Shown: positions 44,080-51,457 of the stretch, one piece after another
Layout of the letters: every line of letters begins with the position of its first letter
How positions within the stretch are numbered: position 1 is the stretch's first letter
From: Paroceanicella profunda
GTDB taxonomy: Bacteria; Pseudomonadota; Alphaproteobacteria; Rhodobacterales; Rhodobacteraceae
Reading direction: 5' to 3'
Assembly: GCF_005887635.2 (NCBI RefSeq)
Contig: NZ_CP040822.1
Coordinates: 62,001 to 126,000, forward strand
Length of the DNA: 64,000 nucleotides
Position numbers and translations under genes: made by a program
Notes under the pieces: model-generated
Told to the model about the DNA's origin: nothing
Databases searched by the model: none
The model's input: the letters and a program-made list of their open reading frames with translations, nothing else

Positions 44080-45291
44080 ATGTCCTCGATCCTCACGAAT
44101 ACCAGCGCAATGGTCGCGCTGCAGACCCTGAACTCCACCAACAAGAACCTCGCGATGACCACGAACGAGATCTCGACCGGCAAATCGGTCGCGACCGCGC
44201 GGGACAACGCCTCGATCTGGGCCATCGCCCAGACCATGCAGACCGACGTGGACGGCTTCTCGGGCATCTCCGACGGCCTGAACACCGGCTCCGCCGCCGT
44301 CGCCGTGGCCCGGACCGCGGCGGAAACCGTGACCGGCCTGCTCGGCCAGGTGAAGGAAAAGATCATTGCCGCGCAGGACCCCGCGTCCGACCGCGCCAAG
44401 CTGCAGACCGACATCGACCAGCTCGTGCAGCAGGTCGGCTCCGTGGTCGACGCCGCCCAGTTCAACGGCCTCAACCTGGTCGATGGCACCAACGGCAGCA
44501 TCAACGTGCTCGCCTCGCTCAACCGCGACAGCTCGGGCAATGTCACGGTCGCGAACATCCAGGTGAGCGGCCAGGACCTCGGCTCTGCCGCCGGCACCGC
44601 GCCGACCGGCTTCTTCGCCGTCGGCAACGGCACGACCTCGGCCAATGGCACCAGCTTCGGCGGCATCATCGACTCGGGCAGCGGCACCAACACGCTCGTG
44701 CTCGACTCGGCCAACTTCACCGCCGCCCTGGGCGGCGAGAAGATCTCGATCACCATCGCCGGGCAGACGGCAACCTACACCGTCACCGCCAATGACATGG
44801 ACACCACCAACGGGTCGGACCCCAACACGGTGATCATGTCCAAGGTGGCCGACAAGATCAATTCGCTCGGCATCACCGGCCTCGTGGCCACGATGGGCAC
44901 CGGGGCGATCACGCTCACCAACACCGGAACGATCGACTTCGCCTTCTCCGGTGAGATCACGGCCCCCGGCGCGGGTGGCCTCTCCGGCCTCGCCGGCATC
45001 GATGTGAACGCGGATGCCGCCGGTGCGCTCGCCGCGATCGAACCGCTGATCCAGACAGCGATCGACGCCTCGGCCGCCTTCGGTTCGGCCCAGGCCCGCA
45101 TCGACATCCAGAACGAATTCGTCGGCAAGCTGACGGACTCGCTCAAGACCGGCATCGGCGCACTGGTCGATGCGGACATGGAAGAAGCCTCGGCCCGCCT
45201 GCAGGCCCTGCAGGTGCAGCAGCAGCTCGGCATCCAGTCGCTCTCGATCGCCAACCAGGCGCCGCAGAACGTTCTGTCGCTGTTCCGCTGA
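44080..45291 (+). CDS. fliC: Flagellin
   Basis: A 403-residue filament protein. The conserved N-terminal D0/D1 helices (SSILTNTSAMVALQTLNSTN, KNLAMTTNEISTGKSVATAR) and C-terminal helix (EEASARLQALQVQQQLGIQS, then LSIANQAPQNVLSLF) flank a variable Thr/Asn/Ser/Gly-rich centre with many possible modification sites. The ATG follows AAAGGAAG. It is the only flagellin gene in the window, in operon order flagellin-flaF-flbT-DUF1217. Confidence 0.96.
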   Translation: MSSILTNTSAMVALQTLNSTNKNLAMTTNEISTGKSVATARDNASIWAIAQTMQTDVDGFSGISDGLNTGSAAVAVARTAAETVTGLLGQVKEKIIAAQDPASDRAKLQTDIDQLVQQVGSVVDAAQFNGLNLVDGTNGSINVLASLNRDSSGNVTVANIQVSGQDLGSAAGTAPTGFFAVGNGTTSANGTSFGGIIDSGSGTNTLVLDSANFTAALGGEKISITIAGQTATYTVTANDMDTTNGSDPNTVIMSKVADKINSLGITGLVATMGTGAITLTNTGTIDFAFSGEITAPGAGGLSGLAGIDVNADAAGALAAIEPLIQTAIDASAAFGSAQARIDIQNEFVGKLTDSLKTGIGALVDADMEEASARLQALQVQQQLGIQSLSIANQAPQNVLSLFR

Positions 45292-45300
45292 TCCGATGAG

Positions 45301-45324
45301 CGGGGCGGGCTCCGGCCCGCCCCG
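45301..45324 (+). terminator. 10-bp perfect stem after flagellin
   Basis: CGGGGCGGGC-TCCG-GCCCGCCCCG begins 10 bp after the flagellin stop. There is no T-run, so it may be a partial terminator or a 3' stabiliser that lets flagellin message exceed flaF-flbT. Confidence 0.6.
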
Positions 45325-45419
45325 GCCTGACCGGCCGGCGGCTCCCCCGAGGGATCCGCCGCGCCGCCGGGCCTCCCCCGGGATCCGTCGCGTCACCTGA
45401 AGGAGCGAGGACCGAACGA

Positions 45420-45797
45420 ATGAACAGTGCTGCTTTCGCCCGGACCGGATACGATAGTGCCGCCCCCGCCCAGGGGACACCGCGGCGCACCGAATACCGG
45501 GCCTTTGCCCAGGCCACGCACCGCCTCTCGCGTGCCGGCCAGACCGATCCTCTCGATTTTCCGCGCCTGGCGGAAGCCGTGAGCGAGAACCAGCGCCTCT
45601 GGATCCTGCTCGCCGCCGACGTGGCCGACAGCGCCAACGGCCTGCCCGCCCCCCTGCGCGCCCAGATCTTCTACCTCGCGGAATTCACCCGTCTGCACAG
45701 CCGCAAGATCCTCGACGGGACGGCCACGGTCGCGGCCCTGATCGACATCAACACGGCCGTGATGCGCGGGTTGCGCGGCGGAACGGAGAGCGCCTGA
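45420..45797 (+). CDS. flaF: Flagellin synthesis regulator FlaF
   Basis: A 125-residue protein of the FlaF family, which in alphaproteobacteria is needed for flagellin synthesis or export and works opposite FlbT. Family features: EYRAFAQATHRLSRAGQTD, AVSENQRLWILLAADVAD and the end INTAVMRGLRGG. The stop overlaps the flbT start by one base. Confidence 0.92.
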   Translation: MNSAAFARTGYDSAAPAQGTPRRTEYRAFAQATHRLSRAGQTDPLDFPRLAEAVSENQRLWILLAADVADSANGLPAPLRAQIFYLAEFTRLHSRKILDGTATVAALIDINTAVMRGLRGGTESA

Positions 45798-46228
45798 TGC
45801 CCGGCCTCATCCTCAAGCTCACGCCCGGCGAACGCTTCATGGTCAACGGCGTGGTGATGGAAAACGGCGATCACCGGGCGCGGATCTGCGTCGTGACCGA
45901 GAACGCCAATGTGCTGCGGCTGCGCGATGCCATTCACCCCGGCGAAGTGAACACGCCGGTGCGCCGGGTCTGCTACATCGCCCAGCTGGTGCTGGCCGGC
46001 GAGGCGGAGGAAAGCCTTGCCCGCCAGCAACTTCTGACCGGGATCGAGCAGCTCTCCCAGGTCTTTACCGATGCCGACAGCCGCACCAAGCTGGACGCCG
46101 CCACCAGCCATGCGATGGAGGCGAAATACTACCCGGCCCTGAAGGCACTGCGCAGCCTGCTCTCGCGCGAGGCCCGGCTGATGCAGGCCATGCCTCGCCC
46201 GCCGTCCGAGACGAGGGTCGCACAATGA
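45797..46228 (+). CDS. flbT: Flagellin mRNA regulator FlbT
   Basis: A 143-residue protein of the FlbT family, a post-transcriptional repressor of flagellin in Caulobacter. Visible: LILKLTPGERFMVNGVVMEN, NANVLRLRDAIHPGEVNTPV, RRVCYIAQLVLAGEAEE and a C-terminal helix. It overlaps flaF by one base and the DUF1217 gene by 4 bp. Confidence 0.94.
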   Translation: MPGLILKLTPGERFMVNGVVMENGDHRARICVVTENANVLRLRDAIHPGEVNTPVRRVCYIAQLVLAGEAEESLARQQLLTGIEQLSQVFTDADSRTKLDAATSHAMEAKYYPALKALRSLLSREARLMQAMPRPPSETRVAQ

Positions 46229-47073
46229 GCTACACGCCTGTAATCCCCCTGACCGGCATGGCCGGCTGGCAGTTCCTGCAGCGCACGGCCGACACCCAGA
46301 AGGCCACCTTCAACCAGGATGTGCAGGTCCGCCGCGAAACCGAGTACTTCCTCGAGAAGATCGGGGAGGTCACCAGCGTCGACCAGCTCATGGGCGACCG
46401 CACGCTGCTCAAGGTCGCTCTCGGAGCCTTCGGCCTGGAGGATGACCTGAGCAAGGGCGCCTGGGTGCGCAAGATCCTCGAGGAGGGCACCGAAGCCTCC
46501 GATGCCTTCGCCATGCGTCTCACCGACCGGCGCTATCGTGATTTCTCCGGCACCTTCGGCTTTGGCAACATTCTCGGAGCGCGGACGGGGGACGAGGGGT
46601 TCGGCGACCTGATCGTGCAGAAATACAAGGACCACATGTTCGAGGTCGCCGTGGGCGAGGTCGACAACAGCATGCGGCTTGCCCTCAACTACGCCAACAG
46701 CCTCCAGTCGCTCGTCGACCGCGGGCTGGGGGAGAATGCGGCCTGGTACACGCTGATGGGCGACCAGCCCCTGCGCACGGTGATGGAAGCCGCCCTCGGC
46801 CTGCCCGACAAGCTCTCCGCCCTCGATGTCGACAAGCAGCTGGTCTTCTTCAAGGACAAGGCAGCATCGGTCTTCGGCTCGAGCGCGCTTGGCGATCTCC
46901 TCTCGGAGGACAATGTCGAGAAGGCCATTCGAATCTACATGGCCAAGGTCCAGGCCGAGGCCGGACCGAGCGCTTCCACTCCCGGTTATGCCGCGCTCTC
47001 CCTGCTCCAGGGCGGCACGGCTTCCGCGCTCAGTTCCGCCGGCATCGCCAACCTGCTGCTGAGCCGGGCCTGA
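46225..47073 (+). CDS. DUF1217 flagellar protein
   Basis: A 282-residue protein matching DUF1217, a family found in alphaproteobacterial flagellar clusters. It is all-helical by appearance (TEYFLEKIGEVTSVDQLMGD, FGFGNILGARTGDEGFGDLI). No signal peptide is seen. It overlaps flbT by 4 bp and ends the flagellin operon. The function is not known; a flagellin-related or axial role is inferred. Confidence 0.82.
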   Translation: MSYTPVIPLTGMAGWQFLQRTADTQKATFNQDVQVRRETEYFLEKIGEVTSVDQLMGDRTLLKVALGAFGLEDDLSKGAWVRKILEEGTEASDAFAMRLTDRRYRDFSGTFGFGNILGARTGDEGFGDLIVQKYKDHMFEVAVGEVDNSMRLALNYANSLQSLVDRGLGENAAWYTLMGDQPLRTVMEAALGLPDKLSALDVDKQLVFFKDKAASVFGSSALGDLLSEDNVEKAIRIYMAKVQAEAGPSASTPGYAALSLLQGGTASALSSAGIANLLLSRA

Positions 47074-47386
47074 AGGCTTCGGCCAGGCCCCCTGGCTTCG
47101 GAATGCTTGCCGGGCGAGGTATCGCAAGCCCGTCTCCGGGCCGGGGACGGGCCCCGCCCGGCCATCGGGCTCCGCTCCGCACATGCGGGCGCGAGGGGCA
47201 GGACAGCACAGGACAGCACAGGACAGCACAGGGCAGGCGTGACCGGGTCGGCGGGGCCGTGTCGGAGTACGGAGCATCCCGGGAACTCGTCTTCTGCAGG
47301 CGGAACCTGTGTGCAACGGCCCGGACGGTTCCGGTTCCTGCCTGAGGGATCCCCCCCACGGGCCCAGCGGTGGCCGCGCTGCGTCT
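47074..47386. other. 313-bp convergent spacer
   Basis: It lies between the DUF1217 and fliI 3' ends. It contains a short hairpin GCCAGG-CCC-CCTGGC (47082-47096) that may terminate the flagellin operon, other G+C-rich stems around 47140-47165, and a decamer tandem repeat at 47201. No gene is supported. Confidence 0.5.
47201..47230. repeat. Decamer tandem repeat (GGACAGCACA)x3
   Basis: Three exact copies, followed by a partial GGGCAG. The 10-bp period is close to one helical turn. It lies between convergent genes. Confidence 0.85.
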
Positions 47387-48736
47387 TCAGGCGGGCTTCC
47401 GGCCGGGAGGCGGGGCGCCGAGGGCTTCGGCCAGGCCGGCGAAACTGTCTTCCACCGAAGCGCTGCGCCGGGCGAAGAGCGCGTCGAGGCCCTGGTGCAG
47501 GCGGATGGCCTCGTCGATCTGCGCATCGCTGCCCGCCGCATAGAGCCCGGTCTGGATCATCGGGAGCGCCTGTTCGTAGATGCCCAGCAGCCGCCGGGCG
47601 CGGGAGAGCAGCGCGTTCTCCGGCCCGCTCGCCACGCCCGGCAGGGCGCGAGACACTGAGCGGCGGATGTCGATGGCCGGGAACCGCCCGCGCTCGGCGA
47701 TCTCACGGTCGAGAATCACGTGGCCGTCGAGGATGCCGCGGGTGATGTCGGCCACCGGCTCCTCCATGTCCGACCCCGCGACCAGCACGGTGAAGACGCC
47801 GGTGATGTCGCCCTGCCCGGCACGCGCGAGCCCGGGCCCCGCGCGCTCTGCAAGCCCGGCGATCAGCGCCGCGGTGGAGGGCGGGTAGGCGCGCAGGCTC
47901 GGCGGCTCGCCGGAGGTGAGCGCCACTTCGCGATGCGCCTCGGCGAAGCGGGTGAGCGAATCGACCAGCAGCAGCACATGCTCGCCCGCGTCGCGGAAGG
48001 CCTCGGCCACCGCCATGCCCATCCAGGCCGCCCGGCGCTTGATCAGCGGTGACTGGTCCGAGGTTGCCACCACCACCACCGCCCGTGCCATGCCCTCGGG
48101 ACCCAGCGTGTGTTCGATGAATTCGCGCAGCTCTCGCCCGCGCTCGCCGATCAGCACCACCACCACCCGGTCCGCCTCCACGCCGCGCGCGAGGTCGGCG
48201 AGCAGGGAGGATTTCCCGATGCCGGAGCCGGCGAAGACGCCGATGCGCTGGCCGCGCGCCAGCGGCAGCATGGTGTCGAGCGCCGCGAGCCCGGTGCGCA
48301 GCCGCGGGCCGAGCAGGCGGCGCTCATTGGCCGGAGGCGCCTCGCGGCGCAGCCGCACCGGCGCCGGGCCCTGCGGCAGCGGACGGCCATCGAGCGGCAT
48401 GCCGAACGCGTCGACCACGCGCCCCGCCCAGCCCGGCCCCGGCAGAACCGGCAGGTCCGGCTCCAGCCAGACCCGCGCCCCCAGGGTGAGCCCGTCCGTC
48501 GGCCCGTAGGTCATCACCCGCGCGCCCTGTGCCGAGAGCGCCACGATCTCGCCGGGCACCCGCGAGGGCGCGCCGGCCGTGCCTGACGAGGCGCAGTCGA
48601 TGGCCACCCGGTCTCCCAGCCCGGCGAACCCCTGCACCCCGGTCACCTGCAGCGACCCGGTGTCGACCGCGATCACCGACCCCGCCCGGCGGTGCGGCGT
48701 GATCCGCGACAGGCTGTCCTCCAGCGTCTCGAACAT
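47387..48736 (-). CDS. fliI: Flagellar export ATPase FliI
   Basis: A 449-residue F1-beta-like ATPase that powers substrate loading into the export gate. Walker A is AGSGIGKSS (G170-S177), with GERGRELREFIEHTLG, VLLLVDSLTRFAEAHREVAL and the dimer/arginine region downstream. ATG at 48736 (MFETLEDSLSRI) gives the usual N-terminus. It is transcribed alone, divergent from flgB, separate from fliH. Confidence 0.96.
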   Translation of the reverse strand: MFETLEDSLSRITPHRRAGSVIAVDTGSLQVTGVQGFAGLGDRVAIDCASSGTAGAPSRVPGEIVALSAQGARVMTYGPTDGLTLGARVWLEPDLPVLPGPGWAGRVVDAFGMPLDGRPLPQGPAPVRLRREAPPANERRLLGPRLRTGLAALDTMLPLARGQRIGVFAGSGIGKSSLLADLARGVEADRVVVVLIGERGRELREFIEHTLGPEGMARAVVVVATSDQSPLIKRRAAWMGMAVAEAFRDAGEHVLLLVDSLTRFAEAHREVALTSGEPPSLRAYPPSTAALIAGLAERAGPGLARAGQGDITGVFTVLVAGSDMEEPVADITRGILDGHVILDREIAERGRFPAIDIRRSVSRALPGVASGPENALLSRARRLLGIYEQALPMIQTGLYAAGSDAQIDEAIRLHQGLDALFARRSASVEDSFAGLAEALGAPPPGRKPA

Positions 48737-48844
48737 CGACAGGGCTCCGGTTGCGCGGCCCGGTTCGGGCCCTCCGGAACTAAAACCTTTTATCAACAAA
48801 GAAGGGTTAAGCCCGAAAGGGATCGCCAAGGGAGAAGCCCTGAA
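48737..48844. promoter_or_regulatory. AT-rich divergent promoter region fliI/flgB
   Basis: A 108-bp spacer with an AT-rich core at 48780-48812 (CTAAAACCTTTTATCAAC) and a half CtrA site GGTTAAGC. No partner half-site at 7 bp, so CtrA control is not claimed. Confidence 0.4.
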
Positions 48845-49246
48845 ATGACACTCGATCTCGCCATCATGCGCCTTGCGGACCGTCTGGCCTCGTACGCTTC
48901 CGTGCGCCAGAGCGTGATTGCAGAGAACATCGCGAATGCCGACACGCCCGGCTTTCGCGCGCAGGACCTGTTGCCCTTCGCGGATGCCTACGCGGATGCC
49001 GCGCATGGCATTCCCGTGGCCGAGCCCGGCCGGCCGGGGCATTTCATCATCGGCAAGGACGGGTTCGCCGGCTTCGCGCTGGAGGAGGACGCCGCGCCCG
49101 GCGCCGTCAGCCCCAACGGCAATTCCGTCGCCATCGAGGACCAGATGATGCGTTCGGCCGAGCTGCAACTGCAGCATGACCTCGCCCTGGGGGTCTACCA
49201 CAAATCCCTGCAGATCCTGCGGGCCGGCCTCGGCCGGATCCGCTGA
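48845..49246 (+). CDS. flgB: Flagellar proximal rod protein FlgB
   Basis: A 133-residue rod protein. The N-terminus RLASYASVRQSVIAENIANA with DTPGFRAQDL is the axial motif; the C-terminus ELQLQHDLALGVYHKSLQIL matches. First gene of the flgB-flgC-fliE-fliQ-sltF-flhA-fliR-flhB series. Confidence 0.94.
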   Translation: MTLDLAIMRLADRLASYASVRQSVIAENIANADTPGFRAQDLLPFADAYADAAHGIPVAEPGRPGHFIIGKDGFAGFALEEDAAPGAVSPNGNSVAIEDQMMRSAELQLQHDLALGVYHKSLQILRAGLGRIR

Positions 49247-49257
49247 GGAGGAAGACC

Positions 49258-49647
49258 ATGGAGAGTTTCTTCGGCAGCATGATCACCTCGGCCCACGGCA
49301 TGGTGGCCCAGTCCACCCGGCTGCGGGTGACCTCCGAGAACATCGCCAATGTCGACACCCCGGGCTACACCCGCAAGATCGTGACCTTCGAGCAGCTCGC
49401 CACCGATGAGGGCACCGAGATCGTCACCACCGGCCCGATCACCTTCGGGAAGGAGGAGCACGCCCGCATCCGCGATCCCGCCCATCCGCTGGCCGATCCG
49501 GATGGCACCTACATGGGATCGAACGTCGACCTGATGGTCGAGATCGCCGATGCCCGCGAAGCGCAGCGCACCTATGAGGCCAACCTGCGCATGTTCGACC
49601 AGGCCCGGCAGATGGCCTCGTCCTTCCTCGACCTGCTGCGCACCTGA
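49258..49647 (+). CDS. flgC: Flagellar proximal rod protein FlgC
   Basis: A 129-residue rod protein with N-terminal STRLRVTSENIANVDTPGYT and C-terminal EAQRTYEANLRMFDQARQMA. Lies 11 bp after flgB with an AGGAGGAA site. Confidence 0.96.
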   Translation: MESFFGSMITSAHGMVAQSTRLRVTSENIANVDTPGYTRKIVTFEQLATDEGTEIVTTGPITFGKEEHARIRDPAHPLADPDGTYMGSNVDLMVEIADAREAQRTYEANLRMFDQARQMASSFLDLLRT

Positions 49648-49670
49648 CCACAGCCCCCACGGAGCCCGCC

Positions 49671-49967
49671 ATGGACACCCAGAACCTCATTTCCCAGCTC
49701 TATTCCCGGGCGCAGACCACCATGCCGCCGGCACCGGTCGCGCCGAAGGAGGCCGTCGCCGGGCCCGATTTCGCCGAGATCGCCCGCGGCATCGTCGATG
49801 ACCTGCGCCGCAACGAGGCCGTGGCCCAGGCCGGGCTCGCCGGCCGGGCCGAACCGCAGTCGGTGGTGATGGCCCTCGCTTCCACCGAGCTGGCCATCGA
49901 GACCGCCGTGACCCTGCGGGACCGGGTGGTCGAGGCCTACCAGGAAATCCTGCGCATGCCCGTCTGA
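49671..49967 (+). CDS. fliE: Flagellar hook-basal body protein FliE
   Basis: A 98-residue MS-ring/rod junction protein. The C-terminal motif ASTELAIETAVTLRDRVVEA with YQEILRMPV is the FliE signature. Needed before other rod proteins can be exported. Confidence 0.93.
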   Translation: MDTQNLISQLYSRAQTTMPPAPVAPKEAVAGPDFAEIARGIVDDLRRNEAVAQAGLAGRAEPQSVVMALASTELAIETAVTLRDRVVEAYQEILRMPV

Positions 49968-50025
49968 CCCGCCCCCCGGGGCGCTTGCCATGACGACCCG
50001 CCCGCTTCGCAGGAGATCCGTTCCG

Positions 50026-50292
50026 ATGAGCGACACCCAGATCTACGACCTTCTGCGCGATGCGCTCTGGGTGGGCTTCCTCGTCTGCCTGCCGGTGCTC
50101 GGCGTGGCGCTGGCCATCGGCCTGCTCATCGGCCTGTTCCAGGCTCTCACCTCGGTGCAGGAGATGACCCTCACCTTCGTGCCCAAGCTGGCGGCGATGA
50201 TGGCCGTCTACTGGGTGACGATGGGGTTCATGAGCGGGATCCTGGTCGATTTCTTCCACGACCGGGTGCTGCCCGCCATCGTCGGGTCCTGA
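50026..50292 (+). CDS. fliQ: Flagellar export gate protein FliQ
   Basis: An 88-residue two-helix membrane protein of the export-gate core: LLRDALWVGFLVCLPVLGVA, then LFQALTSVQEMTLTFVPKLA. ATG at 50026, with AGGAG 10 bp upstream, gives the usual length; the in-frame ATG at 49990 adds 12 atypical residues. Confidence 0.94.
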   Translation: MSDTQIYDLLRDALWVGFLVCLPVLGVALAIGLLIGLFQALTSVQEMTLTFVPKLAAMMAVYWVTMGFMSGILVDFFHDRVLPAIVGS

Positions 50293-50679
50293 GCGATGGC
50301 CGGACCCCGCCCCGCGCCCGGAGTGCGGCGCCACGGCCCCTCCGCGCTTTTGCCCGCCGCGCTTTTGTCCTGCGCGCGTTCGTCTTCCGGGCGCAGGATG
50401 CGGAGGCGCTCCGCCCCGGCCGGAAGGATCGGGCTGCCCGGGGCGCGCCTTGCCTGCCGGTTCCCCGCATGCCCCCCCCGGGCGTGCCCGGCCCCCGCCG
50501 CCGGGCCGAGCGCTGGGCGGGTCTCTCCGGCCCGGTCCCGACGCGGATCCCCTCATGCCCTTCCGTCCCGCGCCGGCAGGGGGCGGGCGGCGCGGACAGG
50601 TTCGGGGCCGGTGGGTCCGGGGCCGGTGGGGCCGGGGCGAACGGGAACGGGACGAACGGGAACGGGGCGCGGCGGCGCG
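50293..50679. other. 387-bp spacer between fliQ and sltF
   Basis: Unusually long gap within an otherwise tight operon. It is Pro/Arg/Gly-coding-like in all frames and ends in 15-bp-period repeats. The reading frame of sltF stays open back to 50296, but that extension is low-complexity and would bury the signal peptide, so it is treated as non-coding. Confidence 0.5.
50601..50667. repeat. Two successive 15-bp-period tandem repeats
   Basis: TTCGGGGCCGGTGGG/TCCGGGGCCGGTGGG (50601-50630) is followed by two copies of CGAACGGGAACGGG+A/G (50638-50667). They end 12 bp before the sltF ATG and lack a clear ribosome site. Confidence 0.75.
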
Positions 50680-51444
50680 ATGAAGGCGAGGCAGGGGCCC
50701 GTCTTCGCCGGCTGGCCGCGGGCCCGCGCGTTCCTGGCGCATCTGCTCTGTCTCCTGCTGCTCGGGCTGCCGGCCCTGCCCGGGCGCGCCGCCGCTCCCC
50801 CGGAGGGAGAGAGCGCCCGGGCCACGGCGGCGATCTGCGACATCGTGGCCCGCGAGGCCGCGCAGGAGAGCGGCGTGCCGCTCGACGTGCTGCGCGCCAT
50901 CACCCGCACCGAGACCGGGCGCAAGCTGGAGGGGGCCTTCCTGCCCTGGCCCTGGACGATCAACATGGAGGGCAAGGGGCTCTGGTTCGACAGCCCGTCC
51001 GAGGCGCTCGCCTATGCCCGCGCCCGCCATGCCGAGGGGGCGCGCAGCTTCGACATGGGCTGTTTCCAGGTGAATTTCCGCTGGCATGGCGAGCATTTCG
51101 CCTCGCTCGACGAGATGATGGACCCGCTGGCGAATGCCCGCTACGCGGCGCGGTTTCTCTCCGAGCTCTATGCCGAGAGCGGTGACTGGGTGACGGCGGC
51201 GAGCCACTACCATTCCCGCACCCCCGAATTCGCCAGCCGCTACGGCGCGCGGTTCGCCCGGCTGCGCGCCAGCCTGCCGCCCATGCCCGAGGGGACCGGC
51301 TTTGCCGCCCTGCCGCGCCGGGCCTCCGAGGTGCCTGCCACCGTTGCCATGGTGGCGCTGCCGTACACCCCGGGGGCAGTTTCGCTGGTTCTTCCAGCTG
51401 CGAGCGGGGGCCTGCTGACGCCGGCGCGCCCGCTGTTCGACTGA
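50680..51444 (+). CDS. sltF: SltF-type flagellar lytic transglycosylase
   Basis: A 254-residue exported transglycosylase. Signal peptide FLAHLLCLLLLGLPALPGRAAA; SLT domain with catalytic E78 (LRAITRTETG), the region FDMGCFQVNFRWHGEHF, and NARYAARFLSELYAESGDW. In Rhodobacter, SltF opens peptidoglycan for the rod and works with a FlgJ lacking hydrolase activity, matching the short FlgJ at 41403. It sits between fliQ and flhA. Confidence 0.88.
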   Translation: MKARQGPVFAGWPRARAFLAHLLCLLLLGLPALPGRAAAPPEGESARATAAICDIVAREAAQESGVPLDVLRAITRTETGRKLEGAFLPWPWTINMEGKGLWFDSPSEALAYARARHAEGARSFDMGCFQVNFRWHGEHFASLDEMMDPLANARYAARFLSELYAESGDWVTAASHYHSRTPEFASRYGARFARLRASLPPMPEGTGFAALPRRASEVPATVAMVALPYTPGAVSLVLPAASGGLLTPARPLFD

Positions 51445-51457
51445 AGGTCTGAAGTCC

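Noticed and set aside
48807..48810. TTAA half-site before flgB
   Set aside because: No matching half at the 7-bp spacing on either side.
50296..50679. N-terminal extension of SltF by 128 residues
   Set aside because: The extension is Arg/Pro/Gly low-complexity with 15-bp repeats and would place the signal peptide in the middle of the protein.
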